From: Sulfolobales archaeon
Lineage (GTDB): Archaea > Thermoproteota > Thermoprotei_A > Sulfolobales > NBVN01
Direction of reading: 5' to 3'
Length of the DNA stretch: 64,000 bases
NCBI GenBank assembly: GCA_026419835.1
Contig: JAOAKQ010000001.1
Coordinates: 124,001-188,000, forward strand
This document shows positions 1 through 8,271 of the stretch, in pieces. The notes under the pieces are model-generated. The model saw only the letters and a list, made by a program, of their open reading frames with translations. It was not told the DNA's origin and did no database searches. The first letter of the stretch is position 1. Each line of letters begins with the position of its first letter. A program made the position numbers and the translations under genes.

Positions 1-2
1 TA

Positions 3-701
3 CCGTGGGTTATTCCACACGCACTATACGGACAGAGAAGGTCAGCGCAGGAAGGTATCGAGGTTGTAACGGCTATAGGCGTACCCATAGACATAGCTTC
101 GTTTACTGATGTCTTCGCTAGAATACTCACCTCCGGAGCTCAGTACATCACCTGGCAGTTCTCCGGTACTGAAGACTACGTATTCGCTAGAGACTACTAC
201 CTAGGTCAAGTCTCTCTACTAGCTGTAGGTGGTGGTACTTACGCCATGCTCGACATATTCTACAACCAGACGATGGGTGCTGCCGAAGGACTTATATGCA
301 TTTCCTGGGGCTTCCCAACGGCAATTACGCCTAAGACTATGGAGTTCTACGAGAAGTACAAGAAGCTAGTGGGCGCAGAACCCATATTCACGACCTGGTA
401 TGCTTACGATTCTGTATACATATGGGCTGAAGCGGTTAGAAAAGCTGAGTCCTTCGATACTGATAAGGTAATTAAGGCCCTAGAGACATCGACCTTCGTT
501 GGGACTGCTGGAATCTACGAATTTACTAGAAGTCACACAGCTAAACTAGCTCCGGAGAGAATATACCCGGTATACTTCCAGTGGCAGAGAGGGAGGAGAG
601 TAGTTATCTGGCCCTTCAAAGCGGTAGAGTACGGAACTAAGCTGCTATTCCCAAGATTAGTTGATGGTAGAAGAGTGTGGATAGAAATTCCTTGGCCTTA
701 G
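3..701 (+). CDS. Branched-chain amino-acid type ABC transporter substrate-binding protein (5' truncated)
   Basis: C-terminal 232 residues of a LivJ-type (Peripla_BP_6) solute-binding protein. The frame is open back to base 3, so the gene starts outside the window; the ATG at 246 is internal, because homologous-looking sequence (GAQYITWQFSGTED) precedes it. The family is usually about 400 residues and works outside the membrane, delivering ligand to the permeases. Typical family segments are the TWYAYDSVYIWAEAVRKA helix and the VYFQWQ strand near the end. It is followed 11 bases later by LivH, so it heads or belongs to the livHMGF operon. The ligand cannot be read from sequence. The acyl-CoA genes downstream favour an organic acid over an amino acid (inference). 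Confidence 0.88.
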   Translation, partial: PWVIPHALYGQRRSAQEGIEVVTAIGVPIDIASFTDVFARILTSGAQYITWQFSGTEDYVFARDYYLGQVSLLAVGGGTYAMLDIFYNQTMGAAEGLICISWGFPTAITPKTMEFYEKYKKLVGAEPIFTTWYAYDSVYIWAEAVRKAESFDTDKVIKALETSTFVGTAGIYEFTRSHTAKLAPERIYPVYFQWQRGRRVVIWPFKAVEYGTKLLFPRLVDGRRVWIEIPWP

Positions 702-711
702 GGAGACCGTA

Positions 712-1566
712 TTGGAGGAGTTTAAGTATATACTTATTTTTGGCCTACTTCACTCACTAACATACCTAGTTTTCTCTCTCGGTTTCTCACTTATTTTTGG
801 TGTCGCTCGGCTACCCAATCTCTCGTACGGAGCTCTGTACGTTTTCGCGGGATACGCAACCTACATTTTTCTCACTCAACTAGGTCTAGACTTCAGCTTA
901 GCAGTAATTGCTTCAACACTACTTACCGCTACCACTAGTTTCGCAGTTGGAGAGTTCACCATTAAGCCGGCTATGAAGTTCCCTGTGAGTGTCTTTATAA
1001 CTACGATGGCTGTTGCCTACATTTTTGAAGAATTCTTCAGAATTCAGATGGGTTTGAGACCGGTTACGCTCCCACTCTACTCTGGAACGACTACGGTAAT
1101 GGGGGTTCCAGTAAGTAATCACTGGCTTCTCGTAGGATTGGTTAGCTTGCTTATGGTACTAGCCCTACTCCTATTTCTATTTAAAACAAGTATAGGGAGG
1201 GCTGTAAGAGCCGTTGCTGAGAGCTGGGAGGAGTCTATGAGGCTCGGAATAAACCCGCTGAAAGTTCTGAGAGTTACCTTCCTGCTATCCGGAGTCTACG
1301 CAGCTTTAACCGGTATCCTGCTAACACCACTTAAAGCCCTAACACCAGGTAGTGGATGGACACCCCTATTCACAGCTTTTGCTGTAGTAGTTATGGGAGG
1401 TATAGGTAATGTTCTAGGAACGGTTATCGCATCACTTATATACGGCTTCACGGAGCAGCTCGTTACCTACATGCTGGGAGGAGGTATAGCTAGAGTTGTT
1501 CCACTAGTTCTAATAGTGCTAGTTCTCGTCTTCAGACCCCACGGACTTTTCGGTAGAGGTGAGTAA
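712..1566 (+). CDS. livH: LivH-like ABC permease
   Basis: Inner-membrane permease of the branched-chain amino-acid (HAAT) family, 284 residues, close to the usual length, with about eight hydrophobic segments. The N-terminal GLLHSLTYLVFSLGFSLIFG and the late motif VVMGGIGNVLGT are typical of LivH; the EAA-like coupling loop is near RAVAESWEESMRLGINP. It starts with TTG at 712, shortly after the binding protein, and overlaps LivM by 8 bases, showing translational coupling. It pairs with LivM to form the channel. Confidence 0.9.
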   Translation: MEEFKYILIFGLLHSLTYLVFSLGFSLIFGVARLPNLSYGALYVFAGYATYIFLTQLGLDFSLAVIASTLLTATTSFAVGEFTIKPAMKFPVSVFITTMAVAYIFEEFFRIQMGLRPVTLPLYSGTTTVMGVPVSNHWLLVGLVSLLMVLALLLFLFKTSIGRAVRAVAESWEESMRLGINPLKVLRVTFLLSGVYAALTGILLTPLKALTPGSGWTPLFTAFAVVVMGGIGNVLGTVIASLIYGFTEQLVTYMLGGGIARVVPLVLIVLVLVFRPHGLFGRGE

Positions 1567-2596
1567 GCTGGTTTTCGCGAAACCTTCGAAAATCAAGAAA
1601 GTGAGGAAACTACTACCATCTCTTGCGGTAGTTGCTATCTACCTCGCACTACCGATCATGGGCTTGAGCGGGTTCTGGATTGACGTTCTAACTAGAGTAA
1701 ACATTTTTTTACTGATAACTCTCTCCCTAGACCTATATTCGGGGACGACTCTCTACTTAAATCTCGGAGTACCGTTTACTGTAGGAGCTTCAGCCTACGC
1801 TATAGCCCTTCTAAATAGGTACCTAGGTATTCCAGTTGAGTACGCTATTCTACCATCAGCTGCGATCTCAGCGGTCTTAAGCTTCGCTATCTTCATCCCG
1901 AGCTTGAGGGTAAGGGGTGCCTACTTCTCGATACTATCACTACTTCTACCGATAATCCTAGCTGGGCTAGTTACGTCACAACCATTCTCGCTATACCTGG
2001 GTGGTGAAGGAGGTATCTCCTACCCCCCTCTATTCTTTTCGTACGCTAGAACACTACCAGCTAGAGAAAGACTATTCTTTCTCTCAGCATCGTACTTCTA
2101 CATATCAGCAGCAGTAGCTATAGTTGCTTACGTTATCTGCTATAAAGTAGCGTACTCAGACTTCGGCTTCATGATGAGGTCCATAGGTCAGGACGAGCTC
2201 CTAGCGGAAGCTTCCGGTATCGACACCTTTAGAGTTAAGCTTGTGGGATTTACGGCATCGTCTTTTCTCTCGGCTGTAGCCGGAGCTCTCTACGCAGCTA
2301 TGAGACCTCCAGTTACTGCCGACGTATTTATTCCAGCGAACACGCTAGTTCCTTCACTAACGGCGGTAATTCTAGGTGGTATGGGGACTGTAGTAGGGCC
2401 AGCTATAGCTAATCACCTAACTCTAATTACATACGAGGTTCTGTGGGGCGTTCTAGGCAGGTGGAGAATTATCCTATACATGTGCCTCCTCATAGTGCTA
2501 GTTTTGCTGAGACCTCAGGGATTTGTATTCTACCTGTACCTAAGACTAAAGCGCGCAGTCTCGACGAAGATCTCTAGGCTTTTTGAAGGTGCTTAG
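1559..2596 (+). CDS. livM: LivM-like ABC permease
   Basis: Second permease of the HAAT transporter, 345 residues with roughly nine to ten membrane spans. The segments LNLGVPFTVGASAYA, RSIGQDELLAEASGID (coupling loop) and VILGGMGTVVGPAI are typical of LivM. It starts with GTG inside the last codons of LivH and ends 2 bases before LivG, so the four genes are one operon. It forms the membrane pore with LivH. Confidence 0.9.
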   Translation: MSKLVFAKPSKIKKVRKLLPSLAVVAIYLALPIMGLSGFWIDVLTRVNIFLLITLSLDLYSGTTLYLNLGVPFTVGASAYAIALLNRYLGIPVEYAILPSAAISAVLSFAIFIPSLRVRGAYFSILSLLLPIILAGLVTSQPFSLYLGGEGGISYPPLFFSYARTLPARERLFFLSASYFYISAAVAIVAYVICYKVAYSDFGFMMRSIGQDELLAEASGIDTFRVKLVGFTASSFLSAVAGALYAAMRPPVTADVFIPANTLVPSLTAVILGGMGTVVGPAIANHLTLITYEVLWGVLGRWRIILYMCLLIVLVLLRPQGFVFYLYLRLKRAVSTKISRLFEGA

Positions 2597-2598
2597 CT

Positions 2599-3315
2599 AT
2601 GGGTAAGCTACTGATCTGTGATAACGTTACTAAGAGGTTCGGCGGTCTCGTAGCTGTAAATAGGGTTTCAGTCGAAGTTTCGAGAGGAGAGTTACTTGGG
2701 TTAATAGGTCCCAATGGATCTGGAAAAACCACTCTCGTAAACCTGATCTCCGGAGTGCTCGCACCTGATGAGGGTAGAGTGCTCTTCGAAGGTAGAGACA
2801 TAACTAAGCTTAAACCACATGAAAGAGTAGCCCTCGGAATTTCGCGAATATTTCAAGGTATGAGAGTATATCCATACCTCCCAGTTTACTACAACGTAGA
2901 GCTATCAGCACGCTCGGTATTTAAGGATGCTAAGCTAGCGAGATCTAAGACCATCTGGGCTTTAACAACAACTAAACTACTAGCTGAAACCCTAGAACTA
3001 CCCGCTAACCTAACTCCGTACAAGATCAAGATGGTTGAATTAGCGAGAGCTCTCGTTACTAACCCAAAGCTAGTACTTCTGGACGAGCCATTCGCAGGAC
3101 TTTCCCCAGAGGAAGTCAGTGAAGTAATTGAAATAGTAAGAAAGCTAAATGGAAACGGGTTAACGTTTATTATCGTAGAACACAAGCTGAGGTACTTGAT
3201 GAAGATAGTCGGAAGAGTCGTGGTGCTTAACGAAGGTAGGAAAATTTTCGATGGAGCTCCCAGTGAAGCTGTAAATAATGAAGAAGTTTCTAGAGTGTAC
3301 TTCGGGGTGGTGTAG
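2599..3315 (+). CDS. livG: LivG-like ABC ATPase with an altered signature motif
   Basis: Cytoplasmic ATPase of the HAAT transporter, 238 residues, a little shorter than most LivG proteins. Walker A GPNGSGKT (residues 37-44), a Q-loop (SRIFQG) and Walker B LVLLDEP are intact. The ABC signature, normally LSxGQ just before the ARAL helix, reads LTPYK here (3010-3024), so the signature glycine is missing. The partner LivF has a normal LSGGE. In a head-to-tail dimer one of the two ATP sites would therefore be degenerate, as in other asymmetric ABC pairs (inference). Starts with ATG two bases after LivM. Confidence 0.88.
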   Translation: MGKLLICDNVTKRFGGLVAVNRVSVEVSRGELLGLIGPNGSGKTTLVNLISGVLAPDEGRVLFEGRDITKLKPHERVALGISRIFQGMRVYPYLPVYYNVELSARSVFKDAKLARSKTIWALTTTKLLAETLELPANLTPYKIKMVELARALVTNPKLVLLDEPFAGLSPEEVSEVIEIVRKLNGNGLTFIIVEHKLRYLMKIVGRVVVLNEGRKIFDGAPSEAVNNEEVSRVYFGVV

Positions 3316-4020
3316 CTGCACCTACTTGAAGTCGAAAACCTAACTTCAGGATACGGTAAGGCCGTAGTTGTAAACCGTGTTAGCTTCGCAGTTGATAGAG
3401 GGCAGACCATTGGAATAGTCGGACCTAACGGTGCCGGTAAAACTACTTTAATAAGGACCGTGCTAGGCTACTTGAAGCCTTCTAGTGGTAGGGTTCTGTA
3501 TAAAGGAGAGGACATTACCGGACTTCCTGCGTATAGAATAGCTAGACTTGGAATAGGTTACGTACCTGAGAGAGGGGGGATATTTAGGTCTCTAACGGTG
3601 CGTGAAAACATAGAACTAGCCCTTAGCTCATCTAAATTTGGAAGAGATAGAATTAGAGAAGTCGTAAAACTCTTCAAGATCTTGGAGGAGAGAGAGAACC
3701 AGATCGCTAGGACGTTGAGTGGTGGAGAACAGAAAATGCTGTCGATAGCTATGGCTGTACTAATAGCTGACGAGCTCATGGTGTTAGACGAACCTTCCTC
3801 CGGACTGGCACCCGTTATGAGAAGGAAGTTAGTAGACACATTTAAGCGCGTAGAGAAAGAGCTCGGAATATCGCTTATCGTAGTAGAGCAGGACCCGACG
3901 GTCATATTAGAAACGGCAGATACCGTTCATGTGATGGAGATGGGGTCTATAGTTAAAAGTGGAAGAGCTCAAGACGTTATAAAACCCGAAGTACTCAAAG
4001 AGCACTATCTAGGCGCGTAA
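3316..4020 (+). CDS. livF: LivF-like ABC ATPase, CTG start
   Basis: Second ATPase of the HAAT transporter, 234 residues, the usual LivF length. The first ATG/GTG/TTG in frame (GTG at 3460) lies downstream of Walker A, so a start there would give a dead protein. The frame is open back to the LivG stop TAG (3313-3315), and the next codon, CTG at 3316, gives the expected N-terminus (HLLEVENL then SGYGK). GGGGTGG just upstream can serve as ribosome-binding site. Walker A is GPNGAGKTT, the signature LSGGE, Walker B MVLDEPSSGL. It is in the same frame as LivG, with one TAG between them. I infer initiation at CTG, probably helped by coupling to LivG termination. Confidence 0.83.
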   Translation: MHLLEVENLTSGYGKAVVVNRVSFAVDRGQTIGIVGPNGAGKTTLIRTVLGYLKPSSGRVLYKGEDITGLPAYRIARLGIGYVPERGGIFRSLTVRENIELALSSSKFGRDRIREVVKLFKILEERENQIARTLSGGEQKMLSIAMAVLIADELMVLDEPSSGLAPVMRRKLVDTFKRVEKELGISLIVVEQDPTVILETADTVHVMEMGSIVKSGRAQDVIKPEVLKEHYLGA

Positions 4021-4135
4021 AGGAACCCGCAGACCTCGGTTCCTCTGTGGAGAGCTGTGAGTTTGCTTTAGTGAATATCAAGTGTAAACTTCGATTTACT
4101 TAAGGTTGGAACGACATGATGTATCTAGGGTATGA

Positions 4136-5128
4136 ATGTCTAGGCGGTTTGCAACTATAGTATCTACTGGAATTTACGTACCTCCAACCGTGATGACACC
4201 TGAAGATTTCGAGAAGAAAACTGGAGTTAGGGTGGACCCTCTATTCATAGAGAGAACGGGTATAAAGGTGAAGAGAGTGTCTCCACCGGAGGAGACACCA
4301 GCGACTATGGCTGCTAGTGCCGCTAGAACGGCTCTCGAGAGAGCTGGCCTCACAATTAAAGACATAGATATGATTATAGTTGGTACGGACACTCCCGAAG
4401 CTATATCCCCGCCAACGGCACCTAAAGTACAGCACATTCTCGGAGGCAGTCCGCATGAAATACCGGCTTTCGACGTAAACGCGTCGTGCGCCAACCCTGT
4501 CTACATGCTCGAGCTAGCTTCATCTATTATTGCTGGAAACCCGAAGTATAGAAACATTCTAGTGATAGGAGTCTACGCTATGACTAGATTCTTGAGGTGG
4601 AAGTACATGTGGGAGTGGATATTCTCTGATGGTGCTGGTGCTGTGGTGCTCTCCGCTTCAGATGAACCCGGCTATCTGGGTGGAAAACTACGTGCTGACG
4701 GATCCTATTGGGATTACTGGGGTATCTTCTTTGGTGCATGGAAGCCCGCTACCGAGCAAGTAGGAGATGAAAACTTACCGTACCTAGACCTCAGAAAAAC
4801 ATATCCACCAGTTAATGATCAGTACTGGCCTGCGCTAATAAGAAGCGTTGTGAGTCAGGCTGGTATAGGTTTTGACGATATATCTCAGGTAATATTTACT
4901 CAAGTTAGACTGAAAACCATACTTGACGTAATGAAGAACCTCAACCTACCCGAATCGAAGACACACTGGATTATGAATAAGTACGGATACACCGGGTCGG
5001 CCTGCGTCTACATGGCTCTTCACGATGCTATTGAAGTGGGTAAGGTAGAGAAAGGTAAGGTAGTCGTGTTTGTAGCTTCAGGTGTTGGCTATCAGCAGGG
5101 GGCCGTAGCTTTTAGATGGACTAGCTGA
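4136..5128 (+). CDS. FabH/KAS III-like condensing enzyme, catalytic His and Asn missing
   Basis: Thiolase-superfamily protein of the ketoacyl synthase III / HMG-CoA synthase kind, 330 residues, near the family length. The nucleophile is Cys118 in FDVNASCANP. In FabH the triad is Cys, His (in PHQAN) and Asn (in GNTS). By position these are IFTQVR (Thr255) and KYGYTGSAC (Tyr285), so His and Asn are both replaced. The protein could still form an acyl-enzyme but is unlikely to decarboxylate malonyl-ACP. Acyl transfer or a non-decarboxylating condensation is more likely (inference). It heads the acyl-CoA gene block; HMG-CoA synthase proper is less likely. Confidence 0.8.
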   Translation: MSRRFATIVSTGIYVPPTVMTPEDFEKKTGVRVDPLFIERTGIKVKRVSPPEETPATMAASAARTALERAGLTIKDIDMIIVGTDTPEAISPPTAPKVQHILGGSPHEIPAFDVNASCANPVYMLELASSIIAGNPKYRNILVIGVYAMTRFLRWKYMWEWIFSDGAGAVVLSASDEPGYLGGKLRADGSYWDYWGIFFGAWKPATEQVGDENLPYLDLRKTYPPVNDQYWPALIRSVVSQAGIGFDDISQVIFTQVRLKTILDVMKNLNLPESKTHWIMNKYGYTGSACVYMALHDAIEVGKVEKGKVVVFVASGVGYQQGAVAFRWTS

Positions 5129-5227
5129 AAGCGGATTAGTGGAACTCGGACTACTTCACTCAAAGTTAACACACGTTAAATATACTCTCTATAAGGCATA
5201 CCGCTAACTTCTTCTTGGAATATCGGT

Positions 5228-6523
5228 ATGTCTGATGATGTAGTATCGAAGATTCTTAAGGAACCTAGGAAGAGCGCTCCTCTCTTAGTGCCTGCTCTAG
5301 CGGGACCGCTATCTGGTATTCGGATAGTGTCGTCTGGAATTTTAATAGCGCAGCCCTTCGCAGCGTACATGGCCGCTCTCTGGGGAGCTGAAGTAATTCA
5401 TGTTGAGAGACCTGGTGGAGATACCTACAGGTACTCACCTCCGTTCATCGAGAAGGATGGGAGAAGAGTCAATACGTGGTGGGCTCAGGAAAGGAGGAAC
5501 ATGTTCTCCGTAGTCATCGATCTTAAGAAGGAGAAGGGGAGGGAGATATTCCTGAGACTTCTTAGACATGCCGATATATGGATGGAGAGCTCCATGCCCG
5601 GTACGTACCAGAAGCTCGGTATTACCGATGAGCTGGTTCGAAAGATAAACCCGGAGATTGTTATAGTCCACATCTCGGGCTTTGGGCACTTCGGCGACCC
5701 CGACTACTTAGGCTTACCAGCTTACGATGCCATAGCTGCGGCTTTCAGTGGTTGGATGAGCATAAACGGCTTCCCAGACACGCCTCCATATAAGCCCTAC
5801 CCGTATACTGGTGATTACCTAACCGCACTGCACGCACTAGCGGCAGCACTCGCAGGCTACATACACGCTAAGAGCACTGGTGAGGGAGTAACTATAGACG
5901 TGGCTCAGTTTGAGTGCATAGCTAATGTATTCGGCGGTCTCTGGATTCAGACAGCTGTGCTAGATAGAGTTCCCACGAGGCAGGGCAATAGAGACATATA
6001 CTTCCAGCCGTACGATATATTTGAAACTAGAGACGGACAGTACGTATTCATAGGAGCTCTAGGCTACGACGTCTTCAAGAGGTTGTGCGACGCTATTCAG
6101 CTTAACTTCGAAGAGTGGAGAGACGTTCACTACGCTCCTGGTATGCACTCCGATAAAGGAAGAGTGTTCGACTCTATCCTAAGATCCTGGGTAAAGCAGC
6201 GTACTAGTGACGAAGTTATAGATACGCTGAGGAAGCACAGCGTTCCGTGCTTTAAGGTCTACACACTTAAAGAAGCTCTAGAAGACCCTCACTACAGAGC
6301 TAGAAATGACTTTATTGAATGGGTAGACAGTAACTTGGGAGATAGAGTGAGAGGCTGGGGAGTAGTGCCTAAGTTTGTAATGAAAAACGAGCCAAATGTT
6401 TGGAGAGGTTCTCCTAAGCTAGGACAGGATTCTAAGCTCGTTCTATCGAAACTCCTCGATTACGGAGAAGAATATATAGAGAAGCTGCTAAAAGAGAATG
6501 TAGTGTGCTGTAGGTGGGAGTAG
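5228..6523 (+). CDS. CoA-transferase family III (CaiB/BaiF type)
   Basis: Protein of 431 residues in the formyl-CoA transferase/CaiB/alpha-methylacyl-CoA racemase family, which move CoA between carboxylic acids through an Asp-bound acyl anhydride. Family segments include RPGGDTYRYSPPF near residue 61, SVVIDLKKEKG near 94, the LPAYDAIAAAFSGWMS region, and YTGDYLTALHAL, where Asp196 is the likely catalytic residue. It starts with ATG at 5228 and overlaps the hydrolase gene downstream by 10 bases. With the transporter upstream it is the likely activation step that turns an imported acid into its CoA thioester (inference). The real substrate is unknown. Confidence 0.88.
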   Translation: MSDDVVSKILKEPRKSAPLLVPALAGPLSGIRIVSSGILIAQPFAAYMAALWGAEVIHVERPGGDTYRYSPPFIEKDGRRVNTWWAQERRNMFSVVIDLKKEKGREIFLRLLRHADIWMESSMPGTYQKLGITDELVRKINPEIVIVHISGFGHFGDPDYLGLPAYDAIAAAFSGWMSINGFPDTPPYKPYPYTGDYLTALHALAAALAGYIHAKSTGEGVTIDVAQFECIANVFGGLWIQTAVLDRVPTRQGNRDIYFQPYDIFETRDGQYVFIGALGYDVFKRLCDAIQLNFEEWRDVHYAPGMHSDKGRVFDSILRSWVKQRTSDEVIDTLRKHSVPCFKVYTLKEALEDPHYRARNDFIEWVDSNLGDRVRGWGVVPKFVMKNEPNVWRGSPKLGQDSKLVLSKLLDYGEEYIEKLLKENVVCCRWE

Positions 6524-7347
6524 TGCCTTTCCTAGAATCTGAGGGTGTTAAAATCTACTTCGAAGTAGGTGGAGATGGAGAACCCGTGGTACTTCTAAAT
6601 GGTATATTTATGAGTACCGCTAGCTGGTTACTTCAGAAAAACCACCTAGCTAGGCTAGGCTATAAGGTAGTACTTCACGATATGAGAGGTCAGTGGAACT
6701 CGAGTAAACCTGAGGACGAGAGTTTGTACAGTCTCGAGGCGCACGCCGAAGATTTAAAGAATTTGCTGAATTACTTAAGCATAAGAAGAGTTCATCTCGT
6801 TGGAACTTCTTACGGTGGTGAAGTTGCTATGCTGTTCGCCGCTAAGTACCGGGAGTACGTTAACGACTTAACGGTAATTACTTCAGTAAGTGAGATTCAC
6901 GAAGACCTTAGGCTTACGGCTATGCGGTGGCTTGAGGGAGCTCTATCTCTAGATGTAGAGAAGTTCGTACTCTCTTGGATTAACGATGTTTACTCGGAGA
7001 GGTTCATAGTTAAATATGGAGCTGGGTTACTGAGTAGGTTAGTAGACACCTTCTCTAGAGGTTTTAGTTTGGTATCAGCTGCCTACCTCCTTAAGTCTTT
7101 TCTTAAGCTACAGGATGCGCCGTTAACACCTCTACTGAAAAATATCGAAGTACCAACACTAGTGATTTCAGCTGAAGAAGACCGAGTGAAACCACCAAAG
7201 TACTCGAAAATTATAGCGAGAGAAGTACCTAACTCAACCTACGTAGAGATTAGAGAAGCTGGGCACGCGGTCATACTGGAAAAACCCGACGTAGTTAACT
7301 ACCTAATGACGGGTTTTATCCGCAGCAACTCCATTAACAATAGATGA
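6514..7347 (+). CDS. Alpha/beta-hydrolase fold protein
   Basis: Hydrolase of 277 residues with the full triad: Ser99 in GTSYGG (nucleophile elbow), Asp223 in EEDRVKPP, and His251 in EAGHAV. The oxyanion segment is NGIFM near residue 29. The layout resembles 3-oxoadipate enol-lactonases and related ester or lactone hydrolases. It starts with GTG inside the CoA-transferase gene, so the two are translated together. A thioesterase, lactonase or esterase role in the same acyl pathway is likely, but the substrate cannot be told. Confidence 0.85.
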   Translation: MGVVPFLESEGVKIYFEVGGDGEPVVLLNGIFMSTASWLLQKNHLARLGYKVVLHDMRGQWNSSKPEDESLYSLEAHAEDLKNLLNYLSIRRVHLVGTSYGGEVAMLFAAKYREYVNDLTVITSVSEIHEDLRLTAMRWLEGALSLDVEKFVLSWINDVYSERFIVKYGAGLLSRLVDTFSRGFSLVSAAYLLKSFLKLQDAPLTPLLKNIEVPTLVISAEEDRVKPPKYSKIIAREVPNSTYVEIREAGHAVILEKPDVVNYLMTGFIRSNSINNR

Positions 7348-7444
7348 ACTTTAACGTTTTGCAGAATACGTACATATTCCACATTCAATTAGATGTCGGT
7401 AGAAAACTAATTAATCTACAAGAAATCTCTGCACGGGCTGAGTT

Positions 7445-8164
7445 GTGCGCGTTGGTATATTCGATATAGTTCAGTACGATTGCCCAGTTGTGTGGCTTAC
7501 CGAGCACGTTAAGGATTCCAACATACTGGTTGTAGGTGCTAACGTAGCGGAAATACGGAAAGGCTACGAAAAAATCTACGTAGTTGTACTTGGAGATAGC
7601 GATACTGTGAGTAAGGCGCTCGAGAAGCTCGGATCGATAAAGTGTGTGAAGAGTTACGAAATACTTCAGAAAAGAAGTAGGTACGCAAAGATCGGTATGC
7701 TGATAAGGAAGACTAATACTATGGAAGCTGTAGTAGATTACGATGCTATGCCTTTAGCTATCTGGGTAGCTATTAATGGATTTGAGCGGTGGACTCTAGG
7801 TTTTCACACCGCTAAGCAGCTTCGGGAATTCATTAAGACTGTTTCTGAGCGAGACTACATCGAGAAGTACAAGCTCGTGGAGCTACCTGAGTACATTCTA
7901 TCTGTAAACTACTTCAATATGTTTTCACAACTCGGTGAAAACCTAGACAGGATTACTAGTAAGCAAGTAGAACTTCTTGCGTCAGCTGTTAAGCTAGGCT
8001 ACTACGAGTGGCCTAGAAAAATAAATATCAGTCTCCTAGCCAAGAAGTTAGGTACCTCAAGAGTGGCCATAGCTAAGACCCTTAGAAGAGCTGAGAAAAA
8101 CGTTCTAGAGATGTTTCTAAAACTACTTGAGAGCGAATCACGCACCGGCAGTAAGCTAGGGTAG
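7445..8164 (+). CDS. Bat-type HTH transcriptional regulator
   Basis: Protein of 239 residues. The C-terminal part, about residues 178-235, matches the HTH_10 domain of the bacterio-opsin activator family: a helix beginning ITSKQVELLASAVKLGYY, then the recognition region LLAKKLGTSRVAIAKTLRRAE. The N-terminal 170 residues should be a sensor region but I do not recognise the fold. Starts with GTG. Its place between two blocks of acyl-CoA genes suggests it controls them in response to a substrate (inference). Bases 7348-7444 upstream hold its promoter region. Confidence 0.8.
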   Translation: MRVGIFDIVQYDCPVVWLTEHVKDSNILVVGANVAEIRKGYEKIYVVVLGDSDTVSKALEKLGSIKCVKSYEILQKRSRYAKIGMLIRKTNTMEAVVDYDAMPLAIWVAINGFERWTLGFHTAKQLREFIKTVSERDYIEKYKLVELPEYILSVNYFNMFSQLGENLDRITSKQVELLASAVKLGYYEWPRKINISLLAKKLGTSRVAIAKTLRRAEKNVLEMFLKLLESESRTGSKLG

Positions 8165-8271
8165 CCGCTACGTGGGCGGCAGCCACAGCTGCATCGCGAA
8201 TATTTAACGTGAATGTAAACATAGGTAACCTTAAGAATGTTTAGTAGCTGCAGGTAAATACTGGGAGAGAA

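Noticed and set aside
3310-3318. LivG-LivF as one gene with an amber-coded residue
   Set aside because: Both halves are complete proteins of normal length. No pyrrolysine genes are seen, and coupled initiation is simpler.
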